A stretch of 64,000 nt of DNA from Streptomyces luteolus (lineage in GTDB: Bacteria > Actinomycetota > Actinomycetes > Streptomycetales > Streptomycetaceae): contig NZ_JASCIS010000014.1 of assembly GCF_029968015.1 (NCBI RefSeq), positions 124,001-188,000 of the forward strand. The letters are read 5' to 3'. This document shows, piece after piece, positions 38,697 through 48,067 of the stretch (position 1 is its first letter; each line of letters starts with the position of its first letter). The translations under genes and the position numbers were made by a program. The notes under the pieces are model-generated. The model had not been told where the DNA came from, searched no databases, and saw only the letters and a program-made list of their open reading frames with translations.

Positions 38697-41600
38697 GTGG
38701 CTCTGCAGACTGTTGCCGAACGGTTCCGCATTACACGAGCTATCGGACGCGGCAACATGGGGGAGGTCCACGAGGCCATCGACCTTGATGAGCCGGAGCA
38801 CTCCACCTCCCGCCGGGTCGCCCTCAAGACGATCCTGCGCAGCCGCACCGGTGTGGCCGTCGACACGGCCGAGGACAACAAGGCAGTTGAACGGTTCCGC
38901 CGCGAGGTCGACATCATGCGGCGGCTCTCCCCCCACCACCCCCACCTCACGCATCTGGTGGCGGGCGGCGTCGACAGGGCGCCGGAGCACGGTGGGAGCG
39001 GTCTGCCCTATCTCGCGATGGAGCTCCTGGACGGGGACACGATCAAGGACTTGATCGGTGAGGAGCCCCAGTTGCCCGTGTCCTGGGCCGCGGCCATCGG
39101 CGCTCAGCTCGCTGCCGGCCTCGCCTCCGCGCACGCCGCAGGCATCGTGCACCGCGACCTGAAGCCCGCCAACCTGATGCTCACGCGGGACGGGACGGTC
39201 AAGATCCTCGATTTCGGCATGGGCCGGATCGTCGACGACCCGGACAGCGCGCGGCTCACCAGCACCGGTGTCGCGGTCGGCACCGCGCGGTACATGGCGC
39301 CGGAGCAGTTCCGTGCCGAGCAGGTGACTGCAGCCGCCGACCTGTACGCGCTGGGCTGCGTGCTGTACGAACTGCTCGTCGGCAAACCCCCGTTCACGCG
39401 GAACACCGCTTTCGACCTCTCCCGCCAGCACCTGGAGGACCCGCCACCCTCACTGACGGTGATCCGTCCCGACCTGCCTGAGGCGCTGGTGCTCCTCATT
39501 GCCCGGCTACTGGAGAAGGACGCGGCGAACCGGCCGGAGAACGCAGGGCAGGTTCGCGAAGCGCTGGTGCCGCTCGCGCTGCATCCGGACCCGGCGGTCG
39601 AACTGCTCGCACCGCACTGGGCTGCCATGGACCCGGTGGCGCGGCTGCGCGCCGACATCCCCACGCCTTCCGCACCGGTGCCGCCGCCCGTTCCCCGGAG
39701 AGCCCGGCAGGTGCCGGACGCCATGGACGTCTTCGGTATCCACCGGGACCTGGTCCACGAGTACGAGAACTTCACCCGCAGTTCGGCGACGATCCGGGAC
39801 GGCAGGATCGCGGGCTTCCTCGAGGACGACCTGGCGCACAAGTCACAGTGGCCCGACCCGTGGCTGTCGCTGAATCCGTTCTTCGAGCCCGGCGGCGAAG
39901 TCACCGACCTCGTGCGGGACGGCGTACTGCACCCCAAGTGCGCGGAGATCTTCCAGGCAGGCAAAAAGGAGGATGCGCCGCGCCCGTCCGGGCGGCCGCT
40001 CACGTTCCACCGCCACCAGTACGAGGCGGTCGAGGCCGCCCAGGCCGGTGACTCATATGTCCTGACGACTGGCACGGGCTCCGGCAAGTCGCTCTCCTAC
40101 ATCGTCCCGATCGTCGACCGGGTTCTGAAGCAGCGTGAGCAGGAGGGGCCGGGGGCTCCCGCGCGTGTGCGGGCCATCGTCGTCTACCCGATGAACGCGC
40201 TGGCGAACTCGCAGCTGGAGGAGCTGAAGAAGTACCTGCGGCACGGCTTCGGTGCGGGTGGCGAGCCCGTGACGTTCGCCCGCTACACCGGCCAGGAGAG
40301 CGACGAAGACCGTCAGGAACTGCGCAAGAACCCGCCGGACATCCTGCTCACCAACTACGTGATGCTGGAGCTGATGCTCACCCGCCCCAAGGACAGGGCG
40401 AGCCTGATCAAGATGGCGAGCGGCCTCGAATTCCTGGTCTTCGACGAGCTGCACACCTACCGCGGCCGGCAGGGAGCCGATGTCGCGCTCCTGATCCGCC
40501 GCGTCCGCGAGGCCTGCCGGGCGGCGGCGGGCCTGCAGTGCATCGGCACGTCCGCGACGATGTCCACCGAGGGCAGCTGGGAGGACCAGCGGCGGGAGGT
40601 GGCAAAGGTCGCGGGCCGTCTCTTCGGCACGACGGTCTATCCGCACCGCGTGATCGGCGAGACCCTGGTGCGCGCGACACAGCACCCGGCACCGGCCGAC
40701 GTCAGCGCCGATCGGCTCCGCACCGCAGCGGCCCCCCGGGCGTACGACGCGCTCACCAAGGACCCCCTTGCACGCTGGCTGGAGGCCCGGTTCGGGCTTG
40801 AGGAGGAAGAGGGCTCGGGTCGGCTGCGCCGTTGCTCCCCCGGCACCATCGAGGACGCGGCTGCCGAACTCGCTGCGGCGAGTGGGGTGGACGAAGAGCT
40901 CGTGGCCGAGGCGATCAAGGCCACGCTCGAGGCTGGTTCGCAGGCGAACCACCCGGTGACCGAGCGCCCGCTGTTCGCGTTCCGGCTGCACCAGTTCCTC
41001 TCCAAGGGCGACACGGTCTACACCACCCTGGAAGACCCGCTCAGCCGCCCGCTGACTCGCACCTACCAACTGGAACAGCCGGGCAGTGGCGGCAAGCCGC
41101 TGTTCCCGCTGGCGTTCTGCCGTGAGTGCGGCCAGGAGTACATGACGGTGTGGCGCATCGACGACAGCGGGACGTTCCGCTACGAACCGCGCCGTGACAC
41201 CTCTGCCTCCGGTGGCCGTTCCGGAGAGGGTTATCTGTACGTAGGCACGCCAGGCGAGGATTACGAATGGCCCGCCGACCCGCAGAAGGCGGTCGACGAC
41301 CGCCGCCTTCCCGAGTCGTGGCTCGAGCCCGACGCGCAGGGTGTGAACGTCGTCAAGAAGTCGTTCCGGGAGCGGCTGCCGAAGCGCGTCGTCGTCGACC
41401 CGCTCGGAGTGGAGTCCGGCGGGGGCCTGGTGGCGGCCTTCATCCCGGCGCCGTTTCTGTTCTGCCTGCACTGCCAGATCTCGTACGAGCAGACCCGCGG
41501 CAAGGACTTCGCGAAGCTGGCAACGCTCGACCAGGAGGGCCGGTCGTCGGCCACCTCCGTCATCTCGGCGTCCATCGTGAAATCGCTGCGGTCGGTGCCG

Positions 41601-44600
41601 GAGGATGTGCTCGCCAAGGAGGCGCGCAAGCTCCTCACGTTCGTCGACAACCGGCAGGACGCGTCCCTGCAGGCCGGTCACTTCAACGACTTCGCCCAGG
41701 TGACACAGTTGCGCAGCGCGCTCTACCTGGCCGCGGCGCGAGCTCCGGAGGAGGGTCTTTCGCACGACGACCTGACCGAGGCCGTATCGGAAGTGATGGG
41801 GCTCGCACCGCACGAATACACAGGCGTGGGTGACATGGCGCCAGGTCTGGAGAAGCGGGCCACCCGGACGTTTCGCGAGGTCATCGGCTACCGCCTGTAC
41901 CGCGATCTGGAGCGCGGCTGGCGGATCACGATGCCGAACCTGGAGCAATGCGGTCTGCTGCGCATCGACTACGAGGACCTGGACTGGCTGGCGGGCCGTC
42001 AGGACCGCTGGGCCAGTACGCATCAGGCACTGCGGGACGCGGAGCCGTCCCTGCGGGCCGAGGTGTGCCGGGACCTCCTCGACTACATGCGCCGGTCCCT
42101 CGCCATCGACGTGCAGTTCTTCCGTGAGGACTTCGACACGCTCAAGGGGGCGAGCGAGGAGCGGCTGATCGACCCGTGGGTGCTGTCCGACAGCGACCGG
42201 CCGAGCGTGGGCACGGCATATCCGTACGGTTCGAAGCCTGGCATGGAGCGTTCGGCACTGTTTCTGTCACCGCGGGGCAAGTTCGGCCGGTATCTGAAGC
42301 GGGTGATTCCGGCACTGCGTCAGGCTCATCAGGACGATGTCCAGGCTGTCATCGAAGAGTTGCTCGGCGTGCTGACCACAGCCGGCCTGGTGCAGGAGGT
42401 GCAGGTAGGGCCGGAGCCATCAGGACCTGCGTTCCGGCGCCGGAAGGCCGAGACCCGCACTGGCTTCCGGGTCTCCGCTGCGGCACTGATCTGGCGGGCC
42501 GGGGACGGCCAGACAGGGGCACTCGACCCGCTGTCGCGCACATACAGCAGCGGTGAAGGGCCACGCGTCAACCCGTTCTTCCGCGATCTGTACAAGCAGG
42601 CCGCCGCGGAGCTGGCCGGTCTGTACGCACGTGAACACACCGCGCAGGTGCCGCCGGAGGACCGGCAGCAGCGTGAGGCCCAGTTCCGTAAGGGCAAACT
42701 CCCGTTGCTGTACTGCTCGCCGACGATGGAGCTCGGCGTGGACATCTCCTCGCTGAACGCGGTGATGATGCGCAACGTGCCGCCTACGCCCGCCAATTAC
42801 GCGCAGCGTTCCGGCCGTGCGGGACGGTCCGGGCAGCCCGCGCTCGTCACCACGTACTGTGCCACCGGCAACAGCCACGACCAGTACTACTTCCGTCGCT
42901 CCCGCGACATGGTGGCCGGTCAGGTCGCCCCGCCTCGCCTGGATCTCGCCAATGAGGACCTGGTCCGCTCACACCTGCGGGGCATCTGGCTCGCGGAGGC
43001 GGGCTTGGAACTCGGCCGTGCCATCCCCGACATCGTGGACGTCGCCTACGACCCGGACGACGAGGAGCGCCCCGATCCGGACATGCCGCTGCCGCTGCTT
43101 GCCGATGTGCGGGACGACTCCCTGGACGAGCAGGCGCAGCGGCGTGCCGTCGCCGCAGCGCACGCCGTACTCGCCCCGCTGGTCCCTGCGTTCAGCGACA
43201 CCACGTGGTGGTACGACGAGTGGATCGAGGACCAGGTCAAGGCGGCTCCCGCCGACTTCGACGCGGCGTTCGACCGCTGGCGGCAGCTGTTCCGTGCCGC
43301 GGTCATCGACCAGTACGAGCAGAACCGCCGTGTGGTCGATCACTCGCTGAGCCCGGGCGAGCATGCCCGGGCCCGGTCCCGCAGGCGTGAGGCGGAGACG
43401 CAGACCGCGCTGCTCCTCAACCGGTCCACCGACGCCAAGTCGGTGATGAGCGACTTCAACCCGTACCGCTATCTGGCGTCCGAAGGCTTCCTGCCGGGTT
43501 ACAGCTTCCCGAGGCTGCCGCTGGCCGCGTATATCCCGCGCTCCGGCAACCGCCGCAACGCCGACGGCGACTACCTGCAGCGACCCCGGTTCCTGGCAAT
43601 CCGCGAGTTCGGCCCGGGAGCGCTGATCTACCACGAGGGCGCCCGCTACCAGGTGACCCGTGTCCAGCTGCCGCCGGACGCCTCCGGCGATCCTGCGACA
43701 GCCGAGGCCAAGCGCTGCGATTCCTGCGGCTACCACCACGATGCCCAGGACCCCGCTGACCTGTGCCGGATGTGCAACGAGCAGCTGAGCGCGTCCCGGA
43801 AGGGCCTGCTGCATCTGCACACCGTGTACACCACACCGCGTGAGCGGATCTCCTCCGACGAGGAGGAGCGGCGCCGTGCCGGTTTCCGCCTGGAGACGTC
43901 GTACGCCTTCCAGGACCATGGCGACCGCAAGGGCCGCCTCACCTCACAGGTCGGGGACGCCGGCGGGGCGCCAGTGCTCACACTCGACTACGGAGACTCG
44001 GCGACCGTACGCATCACCAACCTGGGCCGGGTCCGCGACAAGGCGGGTGAGCCGGACGGCTACTGGCTGGATCTCGGAGATGGCCGGTGGCTCAATGACA
44101 AGGCGGCGGCCGAGGCCATCGAGGGCAGCGGTCTGCCGGTGGTAGACGAGCAGGGCAACGAGAAGCGCCGCAAGAAGCGGGTCCTGCCGTACGTCGAGGA
44201 CCGTCGCAACATCCTGGTTGCGACGCTCGACGAGCCCCAACCTCGTTCTGTGGCACTGTCGTTCATGTACGCGCTGGAGCGTGGCATCGAGACGGCGTTC
44301 GAGCTGGAGGACTCCGAGCTCACCGCGGAACTGCTGCCGCCGGACGACGGCCCGCACCGCTACTTCCTGTTCACCGAGGCCGCCGAGGGCGGGGCCGGCG
44401 TGCTCCGCCGGATCCAGCACGACAAGGACGCGCTGGCCAAGGCCGCGCGTGCTGCCCTCGCCATCTGCCACCTCGATCCTGACGACGGCGCAGACCACGG
44501 CGGACCCGAGGGTGGTGGGCCGTGTGCCCGCGGTTGCTACGAGTGCCTGCTCACCTACGGCAATCAGGGCCACCACAAAGAACTGAGCCGCCAGGCTGCT

Positions 44601-45035
44601 GGCCCGCTGCTGTTGCGCCTGGCGTCGGCGACGACGGTGAAGGAGGAGCGGGGCGAATCCCGCTCGGAGCAGTTCAGGCGGCTTTCCGCGCACCTGTCGG
44701 ATGACGCCGCGCCTACGGCCCTGGAGGCGGACCTCGCTGCTCTGGTCGCCGAAGGGGATCTGCTGGCCTGGCTGCGGGCCAAGGGCCTGAGGCTCCCGGA
44801 CGAGAAGGAACCACTCGTCGGTGACGCCGCCGCGAGGCCGGACTTCGTGCTGCGCCTGCCGGACGCAAACGTAGCTCTGTTCGTCGACGTGAACGGTGTC
44901 GCGGCCGATGCCTCGCGGGACGAAGGGGCTGAAGACCGGCTCTTCACCGCTGGATGGGACGTCGTACGCTTCGCCGCCGGAGAGGACTGGGACGCCGTCG
45001 TCGCAGCGAACTCCGGCTACTTCCAGCTCCGTTGA
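38697..45035 (+). CDS. Ser/Thr kinase - DEAD/DEAH helicase - DUF1998 - nuclease-like fusion
   Basis: Multidomain protein of 2112 residues. A Hanks-type kinase occupies 1 to about 290: Gly loop IGRGNMGEV, VALK lysine, HRDLKPAN near 152, DFG near 172 and APE near 200, so it looks catalytically intact. A helicase follows a linker with IHRDLVHEYENFTRSSATIRD. Its motifs are TGTGSGKS (near 460), DELH (near 583), GTSAT (near 618) and QRSGRAGR (near 1369). A zinc ribbon CDSCG...CRMCN lies near 1674, and the DUF1998-type CARGCYEC cluster near 1943. The C-terminus (about 2040-2112) has RPDFVLRLPD and ALFVDVN, resembling a PD-(D/E)xK fold. GTG 38697 is chosen for GAAGGA six bases upstream. The helicase part resembles the DruE/DrmA-like defence helicases. 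It is the first gene of the rightward operon and probably acts on phage DNA under phospho-control. Confidence 0.87.
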   Translation: MALQTVAERFRITRAIGRGNMGEVHEAIDLDEPEHSTSRRVALKTILRSRTGVAVDTAEDNKAVERFRREVDIMRRLSPHHPHLTHLVAGGVDRAPEHGGSGLPYLAMELLDGDTIKDLIGEEPQLPVSWAAAIGAQLAAGLASAHAAGIVHRDLKPANLMLTRDGTVKILDFGMGRIVDDPDSARLTSTGVAVGTARYMAPEQFRAEQVTAAADLYALGCVLYELLVGKPPFTRNTAFDLSRQHLEDPPPSLTVIRPDLPEALVLLIARLLEKDAANRPENAGQVREALVPLALHPDPAVELLAPHWAAMDPVARLRADIPTPSAPVPPPVPRRARQVPDAMDVFGIHRDLVHEYENFTRSSATIRDGRIAGFLEDDLAHKSQWPDPWLSLNPFFEPGGEVTDLVRDGVLHPKCAEIFQAGKKEDAPRPSGRPLTFHRHQYEAVEAAQAGDSYVLTTGTGSGKSLSYIVPIVDRVLKQREQEGPGAPARVRAIVVYPMNALANSQLEELKKYLRHGFGAGGEPVTFARYTGQESDEDRQELRKNPPDILLTNYVMLELMLTRPKDRASLIKMASGLEFLVFDELHTYRGRQGADVALLIRRVREACRAAAGLQCIGTSATMSTEGSWEDQRREVAKVAGRLFGTTVYPHRVIGETLVRATQHPAPADVSADRLRTAAAPRAYDALTKDPLARWLEARFGLEEEEGSGRLRRCSPGTIEDAAAELAAASGVDEELVAEAIKATLEAGSQANHPVTERPLFAFRLHQFLSKGDTVYTTLEDPLSRPLTRTYQLEQPGSGGKPLFPLAFCRECGQEYMTVWRIDDSGTFRYEPRRDTSASGGRSGEGYLYVGTPGEDYEWPADPQKAVDDRRLPESWLEPDAQGVNVVKKSFRERLPKRVVVDPLGVESGGGLVAAFIPAPFLFCLHCQISYEQTRGKDFAKLATLDQEGRSSATSVISASIVKSLRSVPEDVLAKEARKLLTFVDNRQDASLQAGHFNDFAQVTQLRSALYLAAARAPEEGLSHDDLTEAVSEVMGLAPHEYTGVGDMAPGLEKRATRTFREVIGYRLYRDLERGWRITMPNLEQCGLLRIDYEDLDWLAGRQDRWASTHQALRDAEPSLRAEVCRDLLDYMRRSLAIDVQFFREDFDTLKGASEERLIDPWVLSDSDRPSVGTAYPYGSKPGMERSALFLSPRGKFGRYLKRVIPALRQAHQDDVQAVIEELLGVLTTAGLVQEVQVGPEPSGPAFRRRKAETRTGFRVSAAALIWRAGDGQTGALDPLSRTYSSGEGPRVNPFFRDLYKQAAAELAGLYAREHTAQVPPEDRQQREAQFRKGKLPLLYCSPTMELGVDISSLNAVMMRNVPPTPANYAQRSGRAGRSGQPALVTTYCATGNSHDQYYFRRSRDMVAGQVAPPRLDLANEDLVRSHLRGIWLAEAGLELGRAIPDIVDVAYDPDDEERPDPDMPLPLLADVRDDSLDEQAQRRAVAAAHAVLAPLVPAFSDTTWWYDEWIEDQVKAAPADFDAAFDRWRQLFRAAVIDQYEQNRRVVDHSLSPGEHARARSRRREAETQTALLLNRSTDAKSVMSDFNPYRYLASEGFLPGYSFPRLPLAAYIPRSGNRRNADGDYLQRPRFLAIREFGPGALIYHEGARYQVTRVQLPPDASGDPATAEAKRCDSCGYHHDAQDPADLCRMCNEQLSASRKGLLHLHTVYTTPRERISSDEEERRRAGFRLETSYAFQDHGDRKGRLTSQVGDAGGAPVLTLDYGDSATVRITNLGRVRDKAGEPDGYWLDLGDGRWLNDKAAAEAIEGSGLPVVDEQGNEKRRKKRVLPYVEDRRNILVATLDEPQPRSVALSFMYALERGIETAFELEDSELTAELLPPDDGPHRYFLFTEAAEGGAGVLRRIQHDKDALAKAARAALAICHLDPDDGADHGGPEGGGPCARGCYECLLTYGNQGHHKELSRQAAGPLLLRLASATTVKEERGESRSEQFRRLSAHLSDDAAPTALEADLAALVAEGDLLAWLRAKGLRLPDEKEPLVGDAAARPDFVLRLPDANVALFVDVNGVAADASRDEGAEDRLFTAGWDVVRFAAGEDWDAVVAANSGYFQLR

Positions 45036-45082
45036 CCACCCCGACCAACGTCCACCACGCTGCAAAGGACCTGACGAACCGA

Positions 45083-48067
45083 ATGAGCCTCACGTACTCC
45101 GCCGGCTCCCTGGTGGCCGCGCGCGGCCGGGAATGGGTGGTGCTGCCGGAAAGCGCCGCCGACATGCTCGTCCTGCGGCCTCTCGGCGGCAGCGACGACG
45201 ATATCGCGGCCGTCTTCCCCACGTTCGAGGACGTGCGGCCCGCCGAGTTCGCCGCGCCCAGCGCCGACGACCTGGGCGACCAGCGCGCGGCAGGTCTGCT
45301 GCGTACGGCCCTGCGGATCGGTTTCCGGTCCGGCGCGGGCCCGTTCCGTTCGCTGGCGTCGATCGCCGTGGAGCCGCGCGCCTACCAGCTGGTGCCGCTT
45401 CTGATGGCGTTGCGGCAGCGGACAGTGCGGCTGCTGATCTCGGACGACGTGGGCATCGGCAAGACCGTCGAGGCCGGCCTCATCGCCTCGGAGCTGCTCG
45501 CGCAGGGTGAGGCGAGCCGGATGACGGTGCTGTGCTCCCCGGCGCTCGCGGAACAGTGGCAGGCAGAGCTGCGCGGAAAGTTCAACATCGACGCGGAGCT
45601 GGTGCTCTCGTCCACCGTGTCACGGCTTGAACGCGGCCTGGAACTGGGCCAGTCGCTGTTCGACAAGTACCGGTACACCATCATCTCGACGGACTTCATC
45701 AAGTCGACCCGGCACCGCGAGGACTTCGTCCGGCACTGTCCGGACCTGGTGATCGTCGACGAGGCACACACGTGCGTCTCTGCCGACGACGCGCTCTCCG
45801 GCTCCAAGTCCGGGACGAACCAGCTCCGTTACGAGCTGCTGCAGCGCGTCTCCGCCGACCAGGACCGCCACCTCCTGCTGCTCACCGCGACGCCGCACTC
45901 CGGCAAGGAGTCCGCGTTCCGCAACCTGCTCGGCCTGGTCGTGCCGGACCTCGCGCACGTCGACCTGGAGAACCCGGCCGGGCGGGCGCGGCTCGCCGAG
46001 CACTTCGTGGCCCGCAAGCGCGCCGACGTACGCCACTACCTCACCAAGGAGGACGGCCTGGCGGACGACTCGCTCGCCGAGCGGACCGCCTTCCCGTCGG
46101 ACCGCTGGACCAAGGACGAGCCCTACAAGCTGGCGCCGGAGTACCGCGCGCTGCTCGACGACGCGATCGCCTACGCCGCCGAGCGGGTCCGGACCGCAGG
46201 GGCGGAGGGCAGGCGCGAGGCACGCATCGCATGGTGGTCGGTGATCGCCCTGCTCCGGTCGATGGTGTCGTCACCCCGTGCCGCGGCGCAGACGCTGAAG
46301 ACGCGGTCGGCGTCGGCGGCCGCCCGTACCGCCCAGGAAGCGGACACGCTCGGCGCCCCGCTCAACAGCGACGCGGCGGACAGCGACGCGCTTGAGGGCT
46401 TCGACGTAGCGCCCGGCGCGAGCGAGAGCGAGGCGGCGGAAGGCCGCTTGGCCGAACTCTCCCAGCGGGCCGCCGAGTTGGCGGGCCGGGACTCCGACGC
46501 GAAGCTCAAGGCCCTGGTCAAGCACCTCAAGGCGCTGCTCGCCGATGGCTTCAACCCGATCGTGTTCTGCCGCTACATCCCGACCGCTGAGTACCTCGCC
46601 GACGAGCTGGGCGGTACGACGGACGAGGACGGCAAGCCGCTCCGGAAGGGAGCGCTCGGCAAGAAGGTGCATGTCGCCGCCGTCACGGGAACGCTGTCGC
46701 CGCAGCAGCGTCTGGAGCGCATCGAGAAGCTGGGCGCGACCGGAGCCGACGATCCGGCGGCCCGCCGGGTCCTGGTCGCCACCGACTGCCTCTCCGAGGG
46801 TGTGAATCTCCAGCATCACTTCGACGCGGTGGTCCACTACGACCTGGCGTGGAATCCGACTCGGCACGACCAGCGCGAGGGCCGCGTCGACCGCTACGGC
46901 CAGAAGCGGGACCAGGTGCGCGTCATCACCATGTTCGGTGAGGACAACGGCATCGACGGCAAGGTCCTGGACGTGCTGTTCAAGAAGCACCGGCAGATCC
47001 AGAAGGACCTCGGGATCTCCGTCTCCGTCCCCGACGAGACGGCCTCCGGCGTGACCGACGCCCTCGTCGAATGGCTGCTGCTGCACGGCCGTCAGGGCGC
47101 CCAGCAGACGCTGTTCGACATGCCGGGCGTGCAGGAGTCATTCGACCGGATCGAACGGGACTGGAACTCGGCGGCGGAGCGTGAGAAGACGTCCCGGTCG
47201 AAGTACGCCCAGCGCTCTGTCCACCCCGAGGAAGTCGCCCGCGAGGTCGCCGCCGTACGGGCCGCACTCGGCGGTGCGGACGAGGTACGGGACTTCACTC
47301 TCGACGCCCTGCGCGGCCTGGACGCTCTGGTGCGTGACCCGCGCGACGGCACGGGCGACTTCACGGCGCAGGTCGGCGGCGCACCGGCGGGGCTGCGCGA
47401 CGGTCTGGCCGCGGAGCTCGGCTCTGCCGTCGTCGAGGAGGACCGGCAGATCCCCTTCCGTGGCGATCCGGCCGTGGCCCGCGGCGAAGCGGCCCTCGTA
47501 CGCACCGATCCGGCGATCGGCGCTCTCGCCGCGTACGTCCTGGACGCGGCGCTCGACGTGAACGCGCATGGCCCCCGCCCCGCCCGGCGCTGCGGCGTCG
47601 TCACCACGGATGCGGTCTCGACGCGCACCACGCTGCTCCTGGTCCGTTACCGCTTCCATCTGACGCTGCCGTCCCGGCACGGACAGCGTCAACTGGTGGC
47701 CGAGGACGCCCGGTTGCTGGCCTTCGAGGGCCTGCCGCAGCGCGCGCACTGGCTCGCCGGCGAGGAGGCGGCCGCCCTGCTCGGCGCCTCCGCGAGCGCC
47801 AACACCAATGCTCAGCTGGCCCGGAACCACATCACCCGCACCCTCACCGGACTGGACGTCCTGACCGGCCATGTGGAGGAGTACGGGCAGCAGCTCGCCG
47901 ACGAACTGGCCGCCTCGCACCGGCGGGTCCGCAAGGCCGGTGACGAGATCGTCCGCGGCCTCAAGGTCGTCCCGCAGCAGCCCGCCGACATCCTCGGTGC
48001 CTACGTCTACCTGCCCGCCAACCCGGCCGCCGTGTCCGCCGCCTCGACCGCTGGAGCCGAAGCCTGA
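45083..48067 (+). CDS. drmD: SNF2-family helicase, DISARM DrmD-like
   Basis: SNF2/SWI2-type ATPase of 994 residues. The N-terminal region SLTYSAGSLVAARGREWVVL and IAVEPRAYQLVPLLMAL is as in DrmD proteins. Motifs are Walker A DDVGIGKTVEAG (near 121), DEAH in LVIVDEAHT (near 225), TATPHSGK (near 268) and the C-terminal lobe QREGRVDRYGQ (near 596). ATG 45083 follows the kinase-helicase stop by 47 bases with a weak ribosome site. It overlaps the methylase start (TGATG). DrmD is the SNF2 component of class 1 DISARM, which restricts phages together with DrmMI, DrmA, DrmB and DrmC. Assignment is by domain content and neighbours. Confidence 0.82.
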   Translation: MSLTYSAGSLVAARGREWVVLPESAADMLVLRPLGGSDDDIAAVFPTFEDVRPAEFAAPSADDLGDQRAAGLLRTALRIGFRSGAGPFRSLASIAVEPRAYQLVPLLMALRQRTVRLLISDDVGIGKTVEAGLIASELLAQGEASRMTVLCSPALAEQWQAELRGKFNIDAELVLSSTVSRLERGLELGQSLFDKYRYTIISTDFIKSTRHREDFVRHCPDLVIVDEAHTCVSADDALSGSKSGTNQLRYELLQRVSADQDRHLLLLTATPHSGKESAFRNLLGLVVPDLAHVDLENPAGRARLAEHFVARKRADVRHYLTKEDGLADDSLAERTAFPSDRWTKDEPYKLAPEYRALLDDAIAYAAERVRTAGAEGRREARIAWWSVIALLRSMVSSPRAAAQTLKTRSASAAARTAQEADTLGAPLNSDAADSDALEGFDVAPGASESEAAEGRLAELSQRAAELAGRDSDAKLKALVKHLKALLADGFNPIVFCRYIPTAEYLADELGGTTDEDGKPLRKGALGKKVHVAAVTGTLSPQQRLERIEKLGATGADDPAARRVLVATDCLSEGVNLQHHFDAVVHYDLAWNPTRHDQREGRVDRYGQKRDQVRVITMFGEDNGIDGKVLDVLFKKHRQIQKDLGISVSVPDETASGVTDALVEWLLLHGRQGAQQTLFDMPGVQESFDRIERDWNSAAEREKTSRSKYAQRSVHPEEVAREVAAVRAALGGADEVRDFTLDALRGLDALVRDPRDGTGDFTAQVGGAPAGLRDGLAAELGSAVVEEDRQIPFRGDPAVARGEAALVRTDPAIGALAAYVLDAALDVNAHGPRPARRCGVVTTDAVSTRTTLLLVRYRFHLTLPSRHGQRQLVAEDARLLAFEGLPQRAHWLAGEEAAALLGASASANTNAQLARNHITRTLTGLDVLTGHVEEYGQQLADELAASHRRVRKAGDEIVRGLKVVPQQPADILGAYVYLPANPAAVSAASTAGAEA

